This document shows, piece by piece, positions 1 through 12,597 of a stretch of DNA of 64,000 nt (within the stretch, counting starts at the first letter, position 1; every line of letters starts with the position of its first letter). A model generated the notes under the pieces. That model worked only from the letters and a program-made list of their open reading frames with translations. It searched no databases and was not told the DNA's origin. The DNA is from Anisodus tanguticus (lineage: Eukaryota > Streptophyta > Magnoliopsida > Solanales > Solanaceae). Where the stretch lies: positions 20,518,753-20,582,752 of the forward strand of contig CM067552.1 of the NCBI GenBank assembly GCA_034509755.1, written 5' to 3'. The position numbers were made by a program, and so were the translations under genes.

Positions 1-7
1 GAAATTC

Positions 8-21
8 TTAAGTTAAGAAAT
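8..21. repeat. Target-site duplication, left copy, of the LINE at 22-1479
   Basis: The 14 bases TTAAGTTAAGAAAT here recur exactly at 1480-1493, directly after the (TTG)n-like tail of the LINE. This is the signature of target-primed reverse transcription. Confidence 0.9.
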
Positions 22-22
22 A

Positions 23-1051
23 AAGGCATACGACAAAGTCCCTAGCGAGGTTCTATGGAGATGTTTGGAGGTTAGATGCGTACATGTGGAGTATACTAGG
101 GCGATCAAGGATATGTATGATGGAGCCAAGACTAGAGTACAGATAATAGGAGGAGACTCGGAGCACTTCCCAGTGATGATGGAGCTGCACCAGGGATCAA
201 CTCTTAGCCCATTCCTATTTGCCTTGGTGATGGACGGACTGACGTGACAAATCCAAGGAGAGGTACCATGGTGTATGTTATTCACAAATGACATAGTACT
301 GATTGATGAGACTCGCAGTAGAGTGAACGCCAAGCTGGAGGTTTGAAGATAGACTCTGGAGTCTAAAGGGTTCAGGTTGAGTAGGACCAAGACAGAATAT
401 TTGGAGTGCAAGTTCAGCAATGAGAGCGACCTTAAGACAGGCGTAGAGGTAAGGATTGGTACTCAGGTCATTCCAAATAAAGTAATCTTCAAGTACCTAG
501 GGTCTATTATCTAAGGGAATGGAGAGATTGATGACGATGTCACACACCGTATTGGGGCGGGGTGGATGAAATGGAGGCTCGCATCTGGAGTCTTGTGCGA
601 CAAAAAGGTACCACTAAAACTTAAAGGAAAGTTCTATAGGGTAGTGGTTAGACCGACTATGTTGTATGGGGCGGAATGTTGGCCAGTCAAGACATCGTAC
701 ATACAAAAGATAAAAGTTGCAGAGATGAGGATACTGAGATGGATGTATGGGCATACAAGGAGAGATAGGATTAGAAATGATGATATTCGAGAGAAAGTGG
801 GAGTAGCCTCAGTGGATGATAAGATATAAGAAGCAAGGTTGAGATGGTTCGGGCATGTGCAGAGGAGAGACACATATGCCCTAATGTGGAGGTGTGAGAG
901 GTTGGCTATGGACATGTTCAGGAGGGGTAGAGGTAGGCGGAAGAACTATTGGGGAGAGGTGATTAGACGTGATATGGTGCAGATGCAACTTACTGAGGAC
1001 ATGACCTTAGATATGAGGTTGTGGAGGACACTAATTAGGGTAGAAGAGTAG
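23..1051 (+). pseudogene. LINE reverse transcriptase C-terminal half, decayed
   Basis: The reading frame from base 23 starts KAYDKVPSEVLWR, a conserved RT block, and continues through HQGSTLSPFLFALVMDGL, the FxDD-box region, SKGFRLSRTKTEY, a GAECWP motif and RILRWMYGHTRRD, ending with the conserved GEVIRRDM...LWRTLIRVEE tail. In-frame stops occur at 245, near 346, near 511 and near 827. The catalytic box reads FTND near 282, so the first catalytic aspartate is replaced by asparagine. The first half of ORF2, including the endonuclease, is absent. The copy cannot be autonomous. Confidence 0.9.
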
Positions 1052-1479
1052 TAGGTACTCGAGTGTATTCCTACTTATGCTTAAAAATGGATAGTTGTAG
1101 TATTATAACTGTAGGCCCGAGTAGCCTATCACACTTATAGGCACATTATTGTTTTATAATCCATTGTAGTTTAACTTTTGCTGCTATCTGTATTTTTTTT
1201 AGCTTATTTAGTTGTGTTAGCTACTGCTCCCTTTTGTTCGAATGCACTTTATTCTGCTTTAATTCCTTATTTGAGTCTGACCGTTTCTCTTGCTTTACTC
1301 TTTACTCTTTACTCATGCTTTGTTTTGATTGCCTTTCTTGTGATTATGCTTTGTCTTGAGCCGAGGGTCTCTCGAAAATAGCAATTCTACCTACCAAGGT
1401 GGAGGTAAGGTCTGTGTACACTCTACCCTCCCCATACCCACGGTGTGGGATCTCCCTATGTATGTTGTTGTTATTGTTG
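1052..1479 (+). other. LINE 3' UTR and (TTG)n-like tail
   Basis: Non-coding tail of the LINE. The block around 1350-1460 (TTGTCTTGAGCCGAGGGTC, then an AGGTAAGGTCTG stretch) is the part best conserved among the three LINE copies in the window. The tail ends in TTG units instead of poly(A), as in RTE-type LINEs and TS SINEs. Confidence 0.8.
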
Positions 1480-1493
1480 TTAAGTTAAGAAAT
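1480..1493. repeat. Target-site duplication, right copy, of the LINE
   Basis: Exact second copy of the 14 bases at 8-21. The LTR of element A resumes after it. Confidence 0.9.
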
Positions 1494-4400
1494 GAAGAAG
1501 TTTAACCAAAGTCAACATCAGGGAAAATGCATTTTTTGAAGTTTTATCGATTTCATTTGCTCCGAAATGTGATTTATGACTTAGTCGAGACATTAGTTTG
1601 GTTTCGGAGAGGTTCAGATATGATTAACGTGGTAGGTTAAGAAACTAGCTTTTGAGATGATTTGCAGTTGATCACGGTCAACATCAGGTCAAGACATATC
1701 CATTTTTATTTTTTGAGAGTTTGAGCAGCTTCGTATGATCATTTGTGACTTGTAGGAACTTTCATAATTGGATTTGGGCTTCGTTTGGTCAAGTTTAGGT
1801 GTTCGAGTCATTGACATAAGTCACTCTCCTTTGACACTTCAATGTACCATTATATTCATTTGATTTTGGAATTGATGCGTATCAAAATTTGTGATCCGTA
1901 GAAACTTGACTCATCGAATTTCGACATCGTATGAGGGAGTTATGCTGATTTTAGATTCAAAAAAAATTGCTGGTTTTTGGTGTGCACCAAAGCGGAATTC
2001 CGGGCGCCTAAGCAAAGCCACCAAAGAGGAAATTGGTCTGCCGACGCGGAAATGACAATGTATTAAAATTAAGACTGCGTTCATTAAGTATTTTGAGCAT
2101 AACCGGAATTCTACAGCTCCCATTGAGGTGATTTTCACGGCGTTGTTCTCGTCTCAACAAGGGGGTAAGTATCCAACCTTTTTTTTGAAGTTTCTTTAAG
2201 ATTATTTATGTTGTTTATCAATTTTAGCCGTGTCTGGTTGGGGAAAATTGGGGGTTTTAAACCCTAAGTTAAATTTTGAATTTTCTTCAATTAATTATGG
2301 TTGGATTTGAGTAAATTCTAGGTTTTTGGTTTGATTAAACCTTGGGTAAACTATTTCTATCATAAGTTTTGATTTCAATTTGGATTTTGCAAATATTCAA
2401 TTTATGGGTTTTGACACAAAGTGGATTTTGACAAAGTCATGAAATTGGAGGGTCAATTGGGTTAGAATTCCATCAAAATCTTAGGTTATGACTATTTAGA
2501 TAATGGGTAACGTGTTTCTAACTTTAATTTCTGATTTTGCCCTTATGGGCCCAGGTTCACTTTTTGGATTTCTGACTAAAGTATAACAATATGGGTTTAG
2601 ACTTGTGTGAACATGTAGAACACTATTATGATAATTTCGAACTTGATTTCTTAATAAAATTACCATTTTGACCCTCGGGGGTCCAGGATGAGGTTTTATA
2701 TTTACTTTTGACATTGAATTCCTTACAAGACATATTTGGTATCATTAGAACATTGTTTTAATATAGAACTTATAATTATTAGAAGTTTCTCATTCAAAGA
2801 TGATATGAAAAGGGATGAAACAAGTCAGATATTTGGGGCACCTGCTCGTCTTTAAGGTACGCTATGGTTTAGTTTTTTTAGACTCCTATAGAAGTGTGTA
2901 GTAGTTATTAATGTTGAGGGATATTAGGCATGTTTGGAGGTCCCACTCAATTGGTTGTGATGAACGGTTGAGTGGGTACCGGTGTTAAACTGAATTGATG
3001 GGTGATTCGGGGAATCAACCTTAAGCCGATTCTGACTGCTGTTATTTGGGCTTGTCACCATTATGTGGGCTCATTTCCATATTTGATATTTTCATGTTTA
3101 TTCATCACACATTCTTTGATATGATATCCCAATTGTACTTGGATTATTCTAGTTGGACTATTTGATATGATATCCCGATTGTACTTAGATTTTTGTGGTT
3201 AGACTTTTGGGTATGATATCCTGATAGTACTGAAAGCATGTGTTATTCATATCCTATACTTAGTTGCATCTCATGCATTTTGATTTCTTGTCTTGTGTTG
3301 TCATTTGGCAACACTGAGATAATGATGATATAGAAGGCTCGGGTTGTATGCTGCAACGGGTATGATGATATACAGGGATCATTATTGCATGCCTGTAACA
3401 AATATTATTACAGCCAAGAGTTGGGCTCCGATGGAACATTCTGGAGGGGTATATGGACTTCAAAGGTCCCCCATGGGTGTACGATCATAATAAAAACTTG
3501 ACGTATTGTATATAGTATGATCAAAAGTACCTGGCATATGCATTACATTCATATCATGTACATCTCATTGTACTGACTATCTGTTGATTGGTAATGTGGA
3601 TTGGTTGTCATGATTTGGGCTTGTCTCTATGAATACTTATAAATTGGGTTGATTCTATCAAATCGGGTTTATTTCCATGATTGGGCTGGTCTCTGTAAAC
3701 ACATTGATAAATGGCTTTATTGGTTGAAATTGAATTGGTTGCCATGTGTGGTTTGACTTCTGGTGTATGAATGTTTATGGGTTATAATTTGTAGATCTAA
3801 GTATTTGATGTGAATTGTTGCGGTGGTCATAAAGGTCAACATGTCATTACTACTGTCTAAATCTGGGAAACTATGTGCATTTGTATACTGTCTGATAATT
3901 GACCGTATGATTGGGTAGCTAGTCTAGTAAGGAACCGGTGATAAGTTTTGCTATTGGGAAAGTAGACATTGAATGATCTATGTGTGTCAAACTGTAAGTG
4001 CTTACAGACTTAACCAAATCTAAAGGCTAAGAATAATAAAGGTGTTAATGTCATCACAGTTAGCTTAAGTGTAATACTCTTGGTAAACATTCTAAAAGGG
4101 TTATTGTGATCTAAGTATTGACTTGTTTATTTGATGTGTTAAGTTGGGTAAGTGGGGTTAAGCATGGATATGACATGGACAAAAGAGTACTAGTCGGTGG
4201 GTATTTTGATATTAAGATCCCTGTATATGTGTATGGATTGATTGTACTTGATAGTGATTGGAACCTTATGTGAACAATGTGACTTGATGAATGAGTGAAT
4301 TGATATGTGTACAACGTGATTCACATGAGCTATTGAACTGTGTAGTATATGCTTATCTGGTGTCAACTTGATATTTATCTCTGTTATATATCTCCAATTG

Positions 4401-4887
4401 TTTTTGGCCTATGATACCTACGGTGGTACGTTGTGTACTAAAGCTACACTTGCTGCATTCTTTTTGGATGTAGATACAATTCTTATTTATTGGTTCAGGA
4501 CGTTGAGTTGAGTTTGAGTATTCCAGTGTTCGGGGTGAGGATACTTCCATTCAGCATGCCTTGAATACTCATATCTTACTACTTTTCTTTTATTTATCCG
4601 AAAGACATGTTCAAACATTTATTATGTTGTTTAGGCATTTGGCATGTGTTATTTTTTTTCATACTTGTATGTTGGTTAGAGCTCTTGTATTGTTGACCAG
4701 ATACGTGGGGTTGTATTTTTTGGTTTCCAAACTTGTTCCGCTTTTATATAAAGATAAGGTAGTTTTATTAATATTGTTATTTCCACATTTATTTTTAATT
4801 TATGTTGTTAAATTGGGAAGTGGTTCGCCTACTGGTGGGGACAGTGTAGGTGCCACCATGATTCCTTAAAAGGAGTCATGACAAAGT

Positions 4888-4899
4888 TGATATCAGAGC
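4888..4899 (+). other. Primer-binding site of element A
   Basis: TGATATCAGAGC lies four bases after the LTR end and differs by one base from TGGTATCAGAGC, the usual plant site complementary to the 3' end of initiator tRNA-Met. Confidence 0.8.
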
Positions 4900-7800
4900 T
4901 TTAGGATAAACAATCATAAATACAAGAGCAATGTCTAATATAGTCTTGCGGGTCGGTGCGTAGACGTCCATACTTATCTTTGAGAGGCTATGGAACATTT
5001 AGGAAACTTCAAATTCTTTATTATTTTCGTGCTAAGTTGAATCAAATTAGTATCTGAACTTCTTATTCCTATTTTAGCACCGATGGTGGTAACACGTTCA
5101 TAAATTCATGCGTGAGTGGTTCGATATGATGTCACACAGTAGGGTATGAGATGTCTTACCATGATACGACTGCGTGACCAAGTTTAGTCTCCAGCTATGA
5201 TTTGACGTATGATTGATTAGGGTATTATTATGACTTTTCAGTTCGGTGACATCCTTGGAGAGTGGGAATGAAAATTCAGAGGTATAAGGAAGAGAAATGG
5301 GATGATCAATCTCCATTGTAGAAAGGGAAAAATTGATATCTGACGTGCTTGTTAGTTTATGGTGCAGAATGTACAAGAGTGATATTGTATAAGTTATGAA
5401 AGGTTTAGTTGGATTTGACTTGACAGAATTGTGGTAGCAGAGTAAGATCTAATGATTATGGGTTTCTTCGGAGGATGATTTTCTGTTCTAGGCCAGATGA
5501 CGAGGTTGTTTGTGATGAGCGAAGCTTATGGAAATAGACAGTCGCGTTTCTTTAAATAAGGAGAGTGTTCGTAGAGTAAGTGTAAGCGATTGTATATTAG
5601 TTTGAACATTGGACTACGTCATAGGCTAATGGAAGCCAGTGATCAACTAATAGGAATGACATTAAGGCTGGATAATTTGAGATTTTATTGAAGAATTACC
5701 GGGTGTTGCATCTAGTTCTTGGGTAAGATTTGTGGGCATGATATGTAATGGTGAATACTTCAAAATTTCTTTAGTTACCTGGTATAATGACTTTAGAATT
5801 GACCGAAGGACATGGAAAAATTGCACGGTTAGCTAGAGGTGGTAAGGTTCGATGAAATAAGGTAAAGGTTGGTTCTTCGCAGGCAAGCATCCTATAAGAC
5901 TCTCGAACAATGTATTGGTCAATGGACATTTATGGTAATACATCGAGGACTGTTTGATCTAATACTAGTTGTGGAAAACTTTGGGTATCGAGGATCGTGT
6001 TAGTAACATATGAACCAATATAGAAGATTGATTATTTTAGTTAGATATTTTGGCATGGGTACTTCGACGAATCTCCATGATAATGTTAGTAGGATTGTAT
6101 GTTCAGAAATTAAGGATCGACCTTCAGGTCATGCAAAGATTAGTGATGGTTTGGAATTATCGCTTGGGTACTAAATGATTTTTGGTCAATGTAACCAGAG
6201 TGGGTCGATCACTTTTCTAGTCGAGGAATTTTTTAAAGAATGGTACATAGAATATGCGGAGTTTGGGAGGAGCTTCTAGTCTTAAGGTTCGAGTGAGGCA
6301 AGGGAAACTTATTGTGATGGATCTGCAGTGTTCTACTATTTCCAGGATCGGTTCAGTTATTTGCAAGGCCTGTGATATTTTAGTACACTTTGGGATAGGT
6401 TTGAGTAATGATCGGTTGTTAGTAGGGAGTGTGATTGAAAGGAAAGGTGGAAATTTAAGGATTCAATAAATGCATGCTTGAGCTAATTAGTATGAGTGAG
6501 GTGTCTCTTCGAGATAGGAAAGGATTCAGATAGAAACAATAGAGATTTTTGGTTAGGTGAGGATCATATTGGCATTATTTTGCATCTTTCAGAGCGGGTG
6601 AAATTGGTTGGTATTCTTGGGAGAGTAGGTCTATGGTAGTCAACTATGTGTTATGATGAATGTTCCATGGGGTTCGTGATCGGCTACTAGTGGTAGACTA
6701 TGTGTAGCATTATTGATTAATGACAATGAAAAGTATTTCAGGTATTAAAGACTCGGAAGTAATTGCGCAAGGTAAGGCGCAAAAATCGTAAGGCTGATAT
6801 ATTCAGACTTGGTAAGTCGCGAGGGTTGGGGGATTTGATACCGTTTGGGTTGATAAAGGGTAGTCAGGTCTTACTATTAGAGACTCGATGGGTGGAGGTG
6901 AAGTAAATAAGGCCGCAGGCTTATGTCAAAATGTTTGGAGTTGTTGGTGAGTTAAGAGAAAGTACAAGGAGGATTTGATGTGTTTATAGTTCATGGGGTT
7001 CTATTAAACTTGCGTATTAGGTAGAAGTTAATAAACATGAAGGTTACAATGAAAGGTACAAATCTTTGGTACGAAATTGATAACTTGGATGGAAATCAAG
7101 ATTCTGGGGTCGTGGGTGGTGACACATGATTGATTACTCATGAGAAAAGGGATAGAATAGGTCACCTCATGCTTATGGGAAGCCCATCAGTTATGTATGG
7201 AATCAGTTCGAATGACTATCGATGATTTAGAGATTCAACATTTTATTTCGAGTCAAATTTGTTTATTTAGGGACGGGTGAACCGAGGATTCGATGGATTT
7301 CAATTGTAAATGGATGTATGACATTGTTATGGGTTCTCATTGATGTTTTCAAGTAGGATTGATGATATTTTTAGATGACAATGACTTGGATAGTTCTAAT
7401 GGTTTACACAGGTACTTGGCAATGTATTGAGGAGGTAAAACTGGTTATGGAAAGTCTTTAGAGTGATCAATTGATTTTCAATGGATTTGGCACGACAAGT
7501 AATCAATAGGTGGGCATATAGAATGGTGTTTGAGGACTTGAGTAAAGTTGGACTTGTGGTGTATATATATATGTTTCTAAGGAATCTTGGTACGAAGGAC
7601 AACATTGGTATTTATGGGATTAATCAGACGTATATAGAGGTAAAGTTATGGTCAAATCATTGAATTCAAGCGGAGTCAGTTCTTACATTCGAGAATCAAT
7701 TGAAAAAGGGATTCCAGTTATGAAGAAATAGAATATTAGGTCTTGAGAAAACTTAAAGGTAGTTTTGACTGATACAGTGAACAAGCGGTAATGTCCATAT

Positions 7801-7911
7801 ATTACTTGTTTTTTTGAGGCTATGATGGAGATTCTTTGATTACTTGTCAGCTTTTGTGCTTTTTTATGTTCGAGGAAGAACGTTTATTTAATTGGATCTA
7901 ATGAAACGACA
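4900..7911 (+). other. Interior of element A: leader and long non-coding region
   Basis: The first 190 bases contain stretches (TCTTGCGGGTCGGTGC, TTTGAGAGGCTATGGAAC) that I recognise from leaders of Solanaceae Del-like elements. A start-like ATGGTGGTAACACG lies at 5081-5094. Beyond it no frame has gag, protease, RT or integrase motifs; the longest frames are about 70-90 residues and look random. A decayed pre-PPT signature (TTCGAGGAAGAACG) lies near 7869. The region is either a non-autonomous filler or a coding region decayed past recognition. Confidence 0.6.
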
Positions 7912-10900
7912 TGTTTGGTTGTTTAGGCATTTTATCCTTTTACTCCTATTGACCCTTGTCCAAGAACCGTTAGAGTGTATTCAACTTGTGGGGATAGGTG
8001 GAGTGATTCCCGAGTCTTTCAGAGGAGTTTGGATAAGGAAAAGTATATTTTGGAAATCTTTAAGATAAGAAATAATGTGATTTAGCTCTCGAACGTGATT
8101 TATGACTTAGTTGAGTCATTGTTTTGATTCCCGATAGGTTCGAATGTGATTAAAGTGGTTCATTGAGAAACTAGCTTTTGAGATGATTCGGAGTTGACTA
8201 CGATCAACATCGGGTCAAGACAGATCTATTTGGGTATTTTGAAGTTCGAGCAGCTTCATATGATTATTTGTGACTTGTAGGAATTTTCAGAATTGGGTTT
8301 GGACTTCTTTTGGTCAAGTTTAGGTGTTTGAATCATTGACATAAGTAGCTTGCCTTCGGCACTTACATGTACCATTATATTCATTTGATGTTGGAATTGC
8401 ATTTTGATTGTTGGAATAGATACTTATTGAAATTTGTGATTCGTAGCAACTTGAATCGTCGAATTCTGACTTCTTATGAGGGAATTATGCCCATTTTAGT
8501 TTCGAAATAAATTGGTGGTTTCTGGAGTGCACCAAAGCGGACATCCGGGCATCGAAGTGGGGTTGCCGAAGTGGAAATTGATCCGCCGAAGCGGAAATGA
8601 CAGTGAAATAAAAATCAGACTACGTTCATTTTGTATTTTGAGCATAACTTGAGTTTTAGAGCTCCGATTGAGGTAATTTGCTGCGTTGTTCTCGTCTAAA
8701 CAAGGGGGTAAGTATCCAACATTTATTTTGACGTTTATTTAAGATTATTTCTGTTGGTTATCGATTTTATTTGTGTTTGGTTGGAAAATATTGGGGGTTT
8801 TAAACGCAAAGTTGAAATATGAGTTTTCTTCAATTAATTATGGTTGGATTTGAGTAAATTTTAGGGTTTTGGCTTGTTTTAACATTGGGTAAACTATTTC
8901 TAACATAAATTTCAATCCAAATTTTACAAACGTTCGATTTATAGGTTTTGACAAAGTCATAAAATTGGAGGCTTAATTGGGGTTGGAATTCTATGAAACC
9001 TTGGGTTATGACTATTTAGATTATGGATAACATATTTAGATTTGGACTAATGTATAGCAATATGTGTGTTGTTAGACTCGTGTGAACACGTAGCGTACTA
9101 TTCTGATAATTTTGAACTTAATTTCTTAATAAAATAATCATTTTGACCCTTGGGGTACGGGATGAGGTTTTAGATTTTCTTTTGACCCCGAATTCCTTAC
9201 AAGACATATTTGGTATCATTATAAAAATGTGTTAATGTAGAATTTATAATTGTTAGATGCTGCTCATTATGTGGGCTTGTCACCATATTTGATATTGTCC
9301 TGTTTATTTATCACACATTCTTTGATATGATATCCCAACTGTACTTATTTTTATTGTGGTTGGACTATTTGATATGATGTCCCGATTGTACTTAGATTAT
9401 TGTGGTTAGAATTTTGGGTCCAAATTGTACTTGGGTTACTTGTTGTTGAATTCTGAAAGCATGTGTTATTCATATCCTACACATGGTTCCATCTCATGCA
9501 TTTTGATTTCTTGTCTTGTATTGTCATTTGCATTAATACACTCATGGTTCTGATGATATTGATATGTGAGTGGTATGAAAATGTGTCGGGTCCAAGGTAT
9601 CGAAAAAGGTAATAACACTATGATATTATGACAACATTGAGATGATGATGAAATAGAAGTCTCGGGTTGTATGCCGCAACAGGTACGATGATATGCAGGG
9701 ATCATGGTTGCACGCCTGCAACAAATATTATTACAGCCAAGAGTTGGGCACCGATGGGACATTCTGGAGGGGTATATGGACTTCGCAGGTCCCTCATGGG
9801 TGTACGATCAAAATAAAAACTTGACATACTGTATATAGGATGATCAAAGGTACCTGGCATATGCATTACATTCGTATCATACATATCTCATTGCATTGAC
9901 TATCTGTTGATTGGTAATGTGGATTGGTTGCCATGATTTAGGCTTGTCTCTATGAATACTTATAAATTGGGTTGATTCTATCAAATCGGGTTTATTGCCA
10001 TGATTGGGCTAGTCTTTGTAACACATAGATAAATGGCTTTATTGTGCTGAAATTGAATTGGTTGCCAAGTGTGGTTTGACTTCTGGTGTATGAATGTTTG
10101 TGGTTATAATTTGTAGAACTAAGTATTTGATGTGAATTGTTGCGGTGGTCATAAAGGTCAATATGTCATTACTACTGTCTAAATCTGGGAAACTATGTGC
10201 ATTTGTATGATGTCTGATAATTGACCGTATGATTGGGTAGCTAGTCTAGTAAGGAATCGGTGATAAGTTTTGCTATTGGGAAAGTAGACATTGAATGATC
10301 TATGTGTGTCAAACTGTAAGTGCTTACAGACTTAACCAAGTCTAAAGGCTAAGAATAATAAAGGTGTTAATGTCATCACAGTTAGCTTAAGTGTAATACT
10401 CTTGGTAAACATTCTAAAAGGGTTATTGTGATCTAAGTATTGACTTGTTTATTTGATGTGTTAAGTTGGGTAAGTGGGGTTGAGCATGGATATGACATGA
10501 ACAAAAGAGTACTAGTCGGTGGGTATTTTGATATTAAGATCCCTGTATATGTGTATGGATTGATTGTACTTGATAGTGATTGGAACCTTATGTGAACAAT
10601 GTGACTTGATGAATGAGTGAATTGATATGTGTACAATGTGATTTCCATGAGCTATTGAACTGTCTAGTATAGGCTTATCTGGTGTCAACTTGACATTTAT
10701 CTCTGTTATGTATCTTCCTTGGCCTATGATATCTACATAAGTATGTTGTGTACTCATGCTACACATGTTGCATTCCTTTTGGATGCAGATTCAGTGCTTA
10801 TTTACCGGTCAAGACTTTGAGTTCAGTTTGAACTGGGGAATTCTAGTGTTCGGGGTGAGGATACTTCCATTCATCATACCCTGGATACTCTTATCTTACT

Positions 10901-11203
10901 CCTTATCTTTTATTTATTAGGAAGACATGTTCAAACATTCATTATGTTATTTAGGAATTTGGCATGTGCTATTCTTTATCAGACTTGTATTCGCTTAGAG
11001 CTCTTGTATTTTTTACCAGATTCGTGGGGTTTGTATTGTTGGTTACCAAACTTGTTCCGCTTTTATATAAAGATAAGGTAGTATTATTAAATATTGTTAT
11101 TTCTGTATTTCTTTTTAATTTATGTTATTTATTTGGGAAGTGGTTCGCCTACCGGTGGGGACAGTATAGGTGCCACCACGATTCCTTAAAAGGGGTTGTG
11201 ACA
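7912..11203 (+). repeat. 3' LTR of element A
   Basis: It ends in GTTGTGACA at 11203 and aligns with 1494-4883 along its length, with one large deletion and one insertion relative to the 5' LTR. The start is placed at TGTTTGG after the decayed polypurine region and is uncertain by tens of bases. Length about 3.3 kb. Several direct reiterations of a GCGGA-type word lie at 8535-8600, matching 1985-2055 in the other LTR. Confidence 0.7.
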
Positions 11204-11208
11204 GGAAC
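11204..11208. repeat. Presumed target-site duplication of element A, right copy
   Basis: GGAAC directly follows the LTR end, where the reversed gag of element D resumes. The partner copy would lie left of the window, so the duplication itself is not seen. Confidence 0.4.
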
Positions 11209-12331
11209 TGAGTCAAATCATTCAGGGGATCCTTTTCAAAGTCGATTCTAATTTTCACATGTTGGAACTCATCATAGTACTCTTCTACACTCTTGTTGTC
11301 TTTCTTCAAAGTGTAGATCTTCTTGAGTTGATATTTTTTGTGGCGCTCAGTGGCATATTTGCACCTCAAGATAGCCTTTAACTCTTTCTAATTAGGTGTG
11401 GGATCTAATCCATGTAACCTTCTTTCTTTAGCTTGAGTTTCCTGCCATGTGGAGGTAAACCCCTAAAATTAAACAATTGTATAAGACGCCATTTCACCTC
11501 AGACATGTCACTAGTCAAGAAGATTCTCTCACATTGCATGACCCAATCAAGAAACACATCAGGATCACTACCCCCTTTGAAGGTTGGGAGAGTTACCTTG
11601 ATTGAGTTAAGACTCGTGTCTCGAGCCCCAATGTTTCTCAAGTGACCCTGATCTGCAGATTGATCTTCTCTATAGTTACCACCAAAGTAATCATGGCCTT
11701 GGTGGCCAGCTCGCCCTTAATAACCTCTTTGCCCACCCATTTGAGGCATAAGACCTTTCTTTCCACCTATACCTCGATGAGGACTTTGGAATTGTATACG
11801 TTGTCCCCACATTCGGTTGTCATGTTGATCACCCAAACCTCTTAGTTCCTTTTAGAACTCAACACCCAATTGTTGGATGTTTTGGAGTGGTTGACAGGCA
11901 TTTGAGAGTGGTTGTGATTGATATATGTCATTTAGTGGTGGGTGAGGGTCATTTGGTGATGGAGGATAATTTGGCGATGGAGGATAATATGGTGGTGAAG
12001 GATAATTTAGTTGTCCTGGTGTGATGGGATTGTCATCTCGTAGCGGTGTTTGTGGGATGGTTTTCGTAGGAGTGAGGTTGTACATGTGGTAAAGTGTTTC
12101 GGGTGATATAGTGGGTGAATATTCATTAAACACCCCACTTATGTGGCCTTGATAATGGATTGGATGAGTCAAGGATGCCTTGCTACTCCTTCCTTCAACA
12201 CTTCACATCCATGTATCCAAAGTGTCAATCCGACCTTCTAATTGGGTGGAGAAGGCGGTGAACATATTCATCATGTCAAGCAAAGTTGGTTCACCAGTGG
12301 GAACTCTGGTTTCCTCCTCATGATTTGTCAT
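11209..12331 (-). pseudogene. Element D gag remnant (Ty3/gypsy, CRM/Reina-like)
   Basis: Read on the minus strand from ATG at 12331-12329 (MTNHEEETRVPTG...). A proline-rich segment follows at about 11930-12050 (YPPSPNYPPSPNDP), then the retrotransposon gag domain: VTLPTFKGGSDPDVFLDW, an ERIFLTSDM block and KNDKSVEEYYDEF-like sequence around 11290. It matches the gag of element B block by block (B has MELPKFKGGSDPEEFLE and SVEEYFDEF), so D and B are related lineages. Frameshifts split it into at least three pieces. It is cut off at 11208 by element A; the zinc knuckle and pol of D are not in the window. Confidence 0.78.
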
Positions 12332-12597
12332 TGCACCTATTTAAGACACTCAACAAAACAAACAAATGCGTTAAGTTAGTTAAAATAACTCACAAAACAC
12401 TCAAGTATTGTGCACCTTTTGATTGCCTCACAAATATCTTCGGCTAATGATTGTATGCTTGTTAATCTAGTGAATCACAAGGTTCCGTTTACTAATCGAG
12501 GTCAAGAGTGGATTCTTGCAGACTCAAAGAAAAGGATGACTCAATTTAAAAGTAACGTACTTGAATCAAAAAAGTATCGATGAAGTTTTAAAATGAA
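12332..12597 (-). other. Element D 5' leader, truncated
   Basis: AT-rich non-coding sequence upstream (minus strand) of the D gag start, loosely resembling the leader of element B near 23700-23890. It is cut at 12598 by the LTR of element C, so the D primer site and LTR are not present. Confidence 0.5.

Larger units (their letters stand above)
22..1479 (+). mobile_element. 5'-truncated RTE-type LINE with 14-bp target duplication
   Basis: A non-LTR retrotransposon inserted in the 5' LTR of element A. It begins inside the reverse transcriptase, reads through the C-terminal region to a stop at 1051, then has about 430 bases of 3' UTR ending in a TTGTTGTTATTGTTG-type tail. The tail type and the conserved block around 1395-1460 are shared with two more copies in this window (16626-16940 and 47135-47562). 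RTE LINEs in Solanaceae are known to share this 3' end with TS-type SINEs; the presence of RT coding sequence shows that this copy is the LINE. Confidence 0.9.
1..4883 (+). repeat. 5' LTR of element A (left edge outside window, split by a LINE)
   Basis: This LTR ends in TGACA at 4883, just before the primer site. It holds a LINE at 22-1479. Compared with the 3' LTR it has an extra block of roughly 265-290 bases around 2790-3060 and lacks about 160 bases found near 9530-9640. A TATATAAAG motif near 4745 is conserved in both LTRs. Identity to the other LTR is uneven: about 82% over 1750-2700, about 90% over 3300-3580, about 97-98% over 3585-4320, then about 82% again. Confidence 0.75.
1..11203 (+). 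mobile_element. Element A: Ty3/gypsy-like LTR retrotransposon with very long LTRs and non-coding interior
   Basis: The stretches 1494-4883 and about 8050-11203 are direct repeats, and the left one ends in TGACA followed by a degenerate tRNA-Met primer site, so they are the two LTRs of one plus-strand element. The 5' LTR starts upstream of the window: the 21 bases before the LINE match 3' LTR sequence near 8020-8060. About 3 kb lies between the LTRs, and no reading frame in it has recognisable gag or pol domains. LTRs over 3 kb with a non-coding interior resemble LARD-type derivatives; the leader resembles that of Del/Tekay elements, so this may be a deleted or decayed member. The right end interrupts the gag of element D. 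Confidence 0.72.

Noticed and set aside
1178..1381. A 67-residue hydrophobic open frame after the LINE ORF.
   Set aside because: It sits in the LINE 3' UTR, is T-rich, and is not conserved as a frame in the 16.6 kb copy.
4561..4869. A 102-residue hydrophobic open frame.
   Set aside because: It lies within LTR A next to the LTR end. The partner LTR has the same region at 10964-11251 with a different frame, so it is chance.
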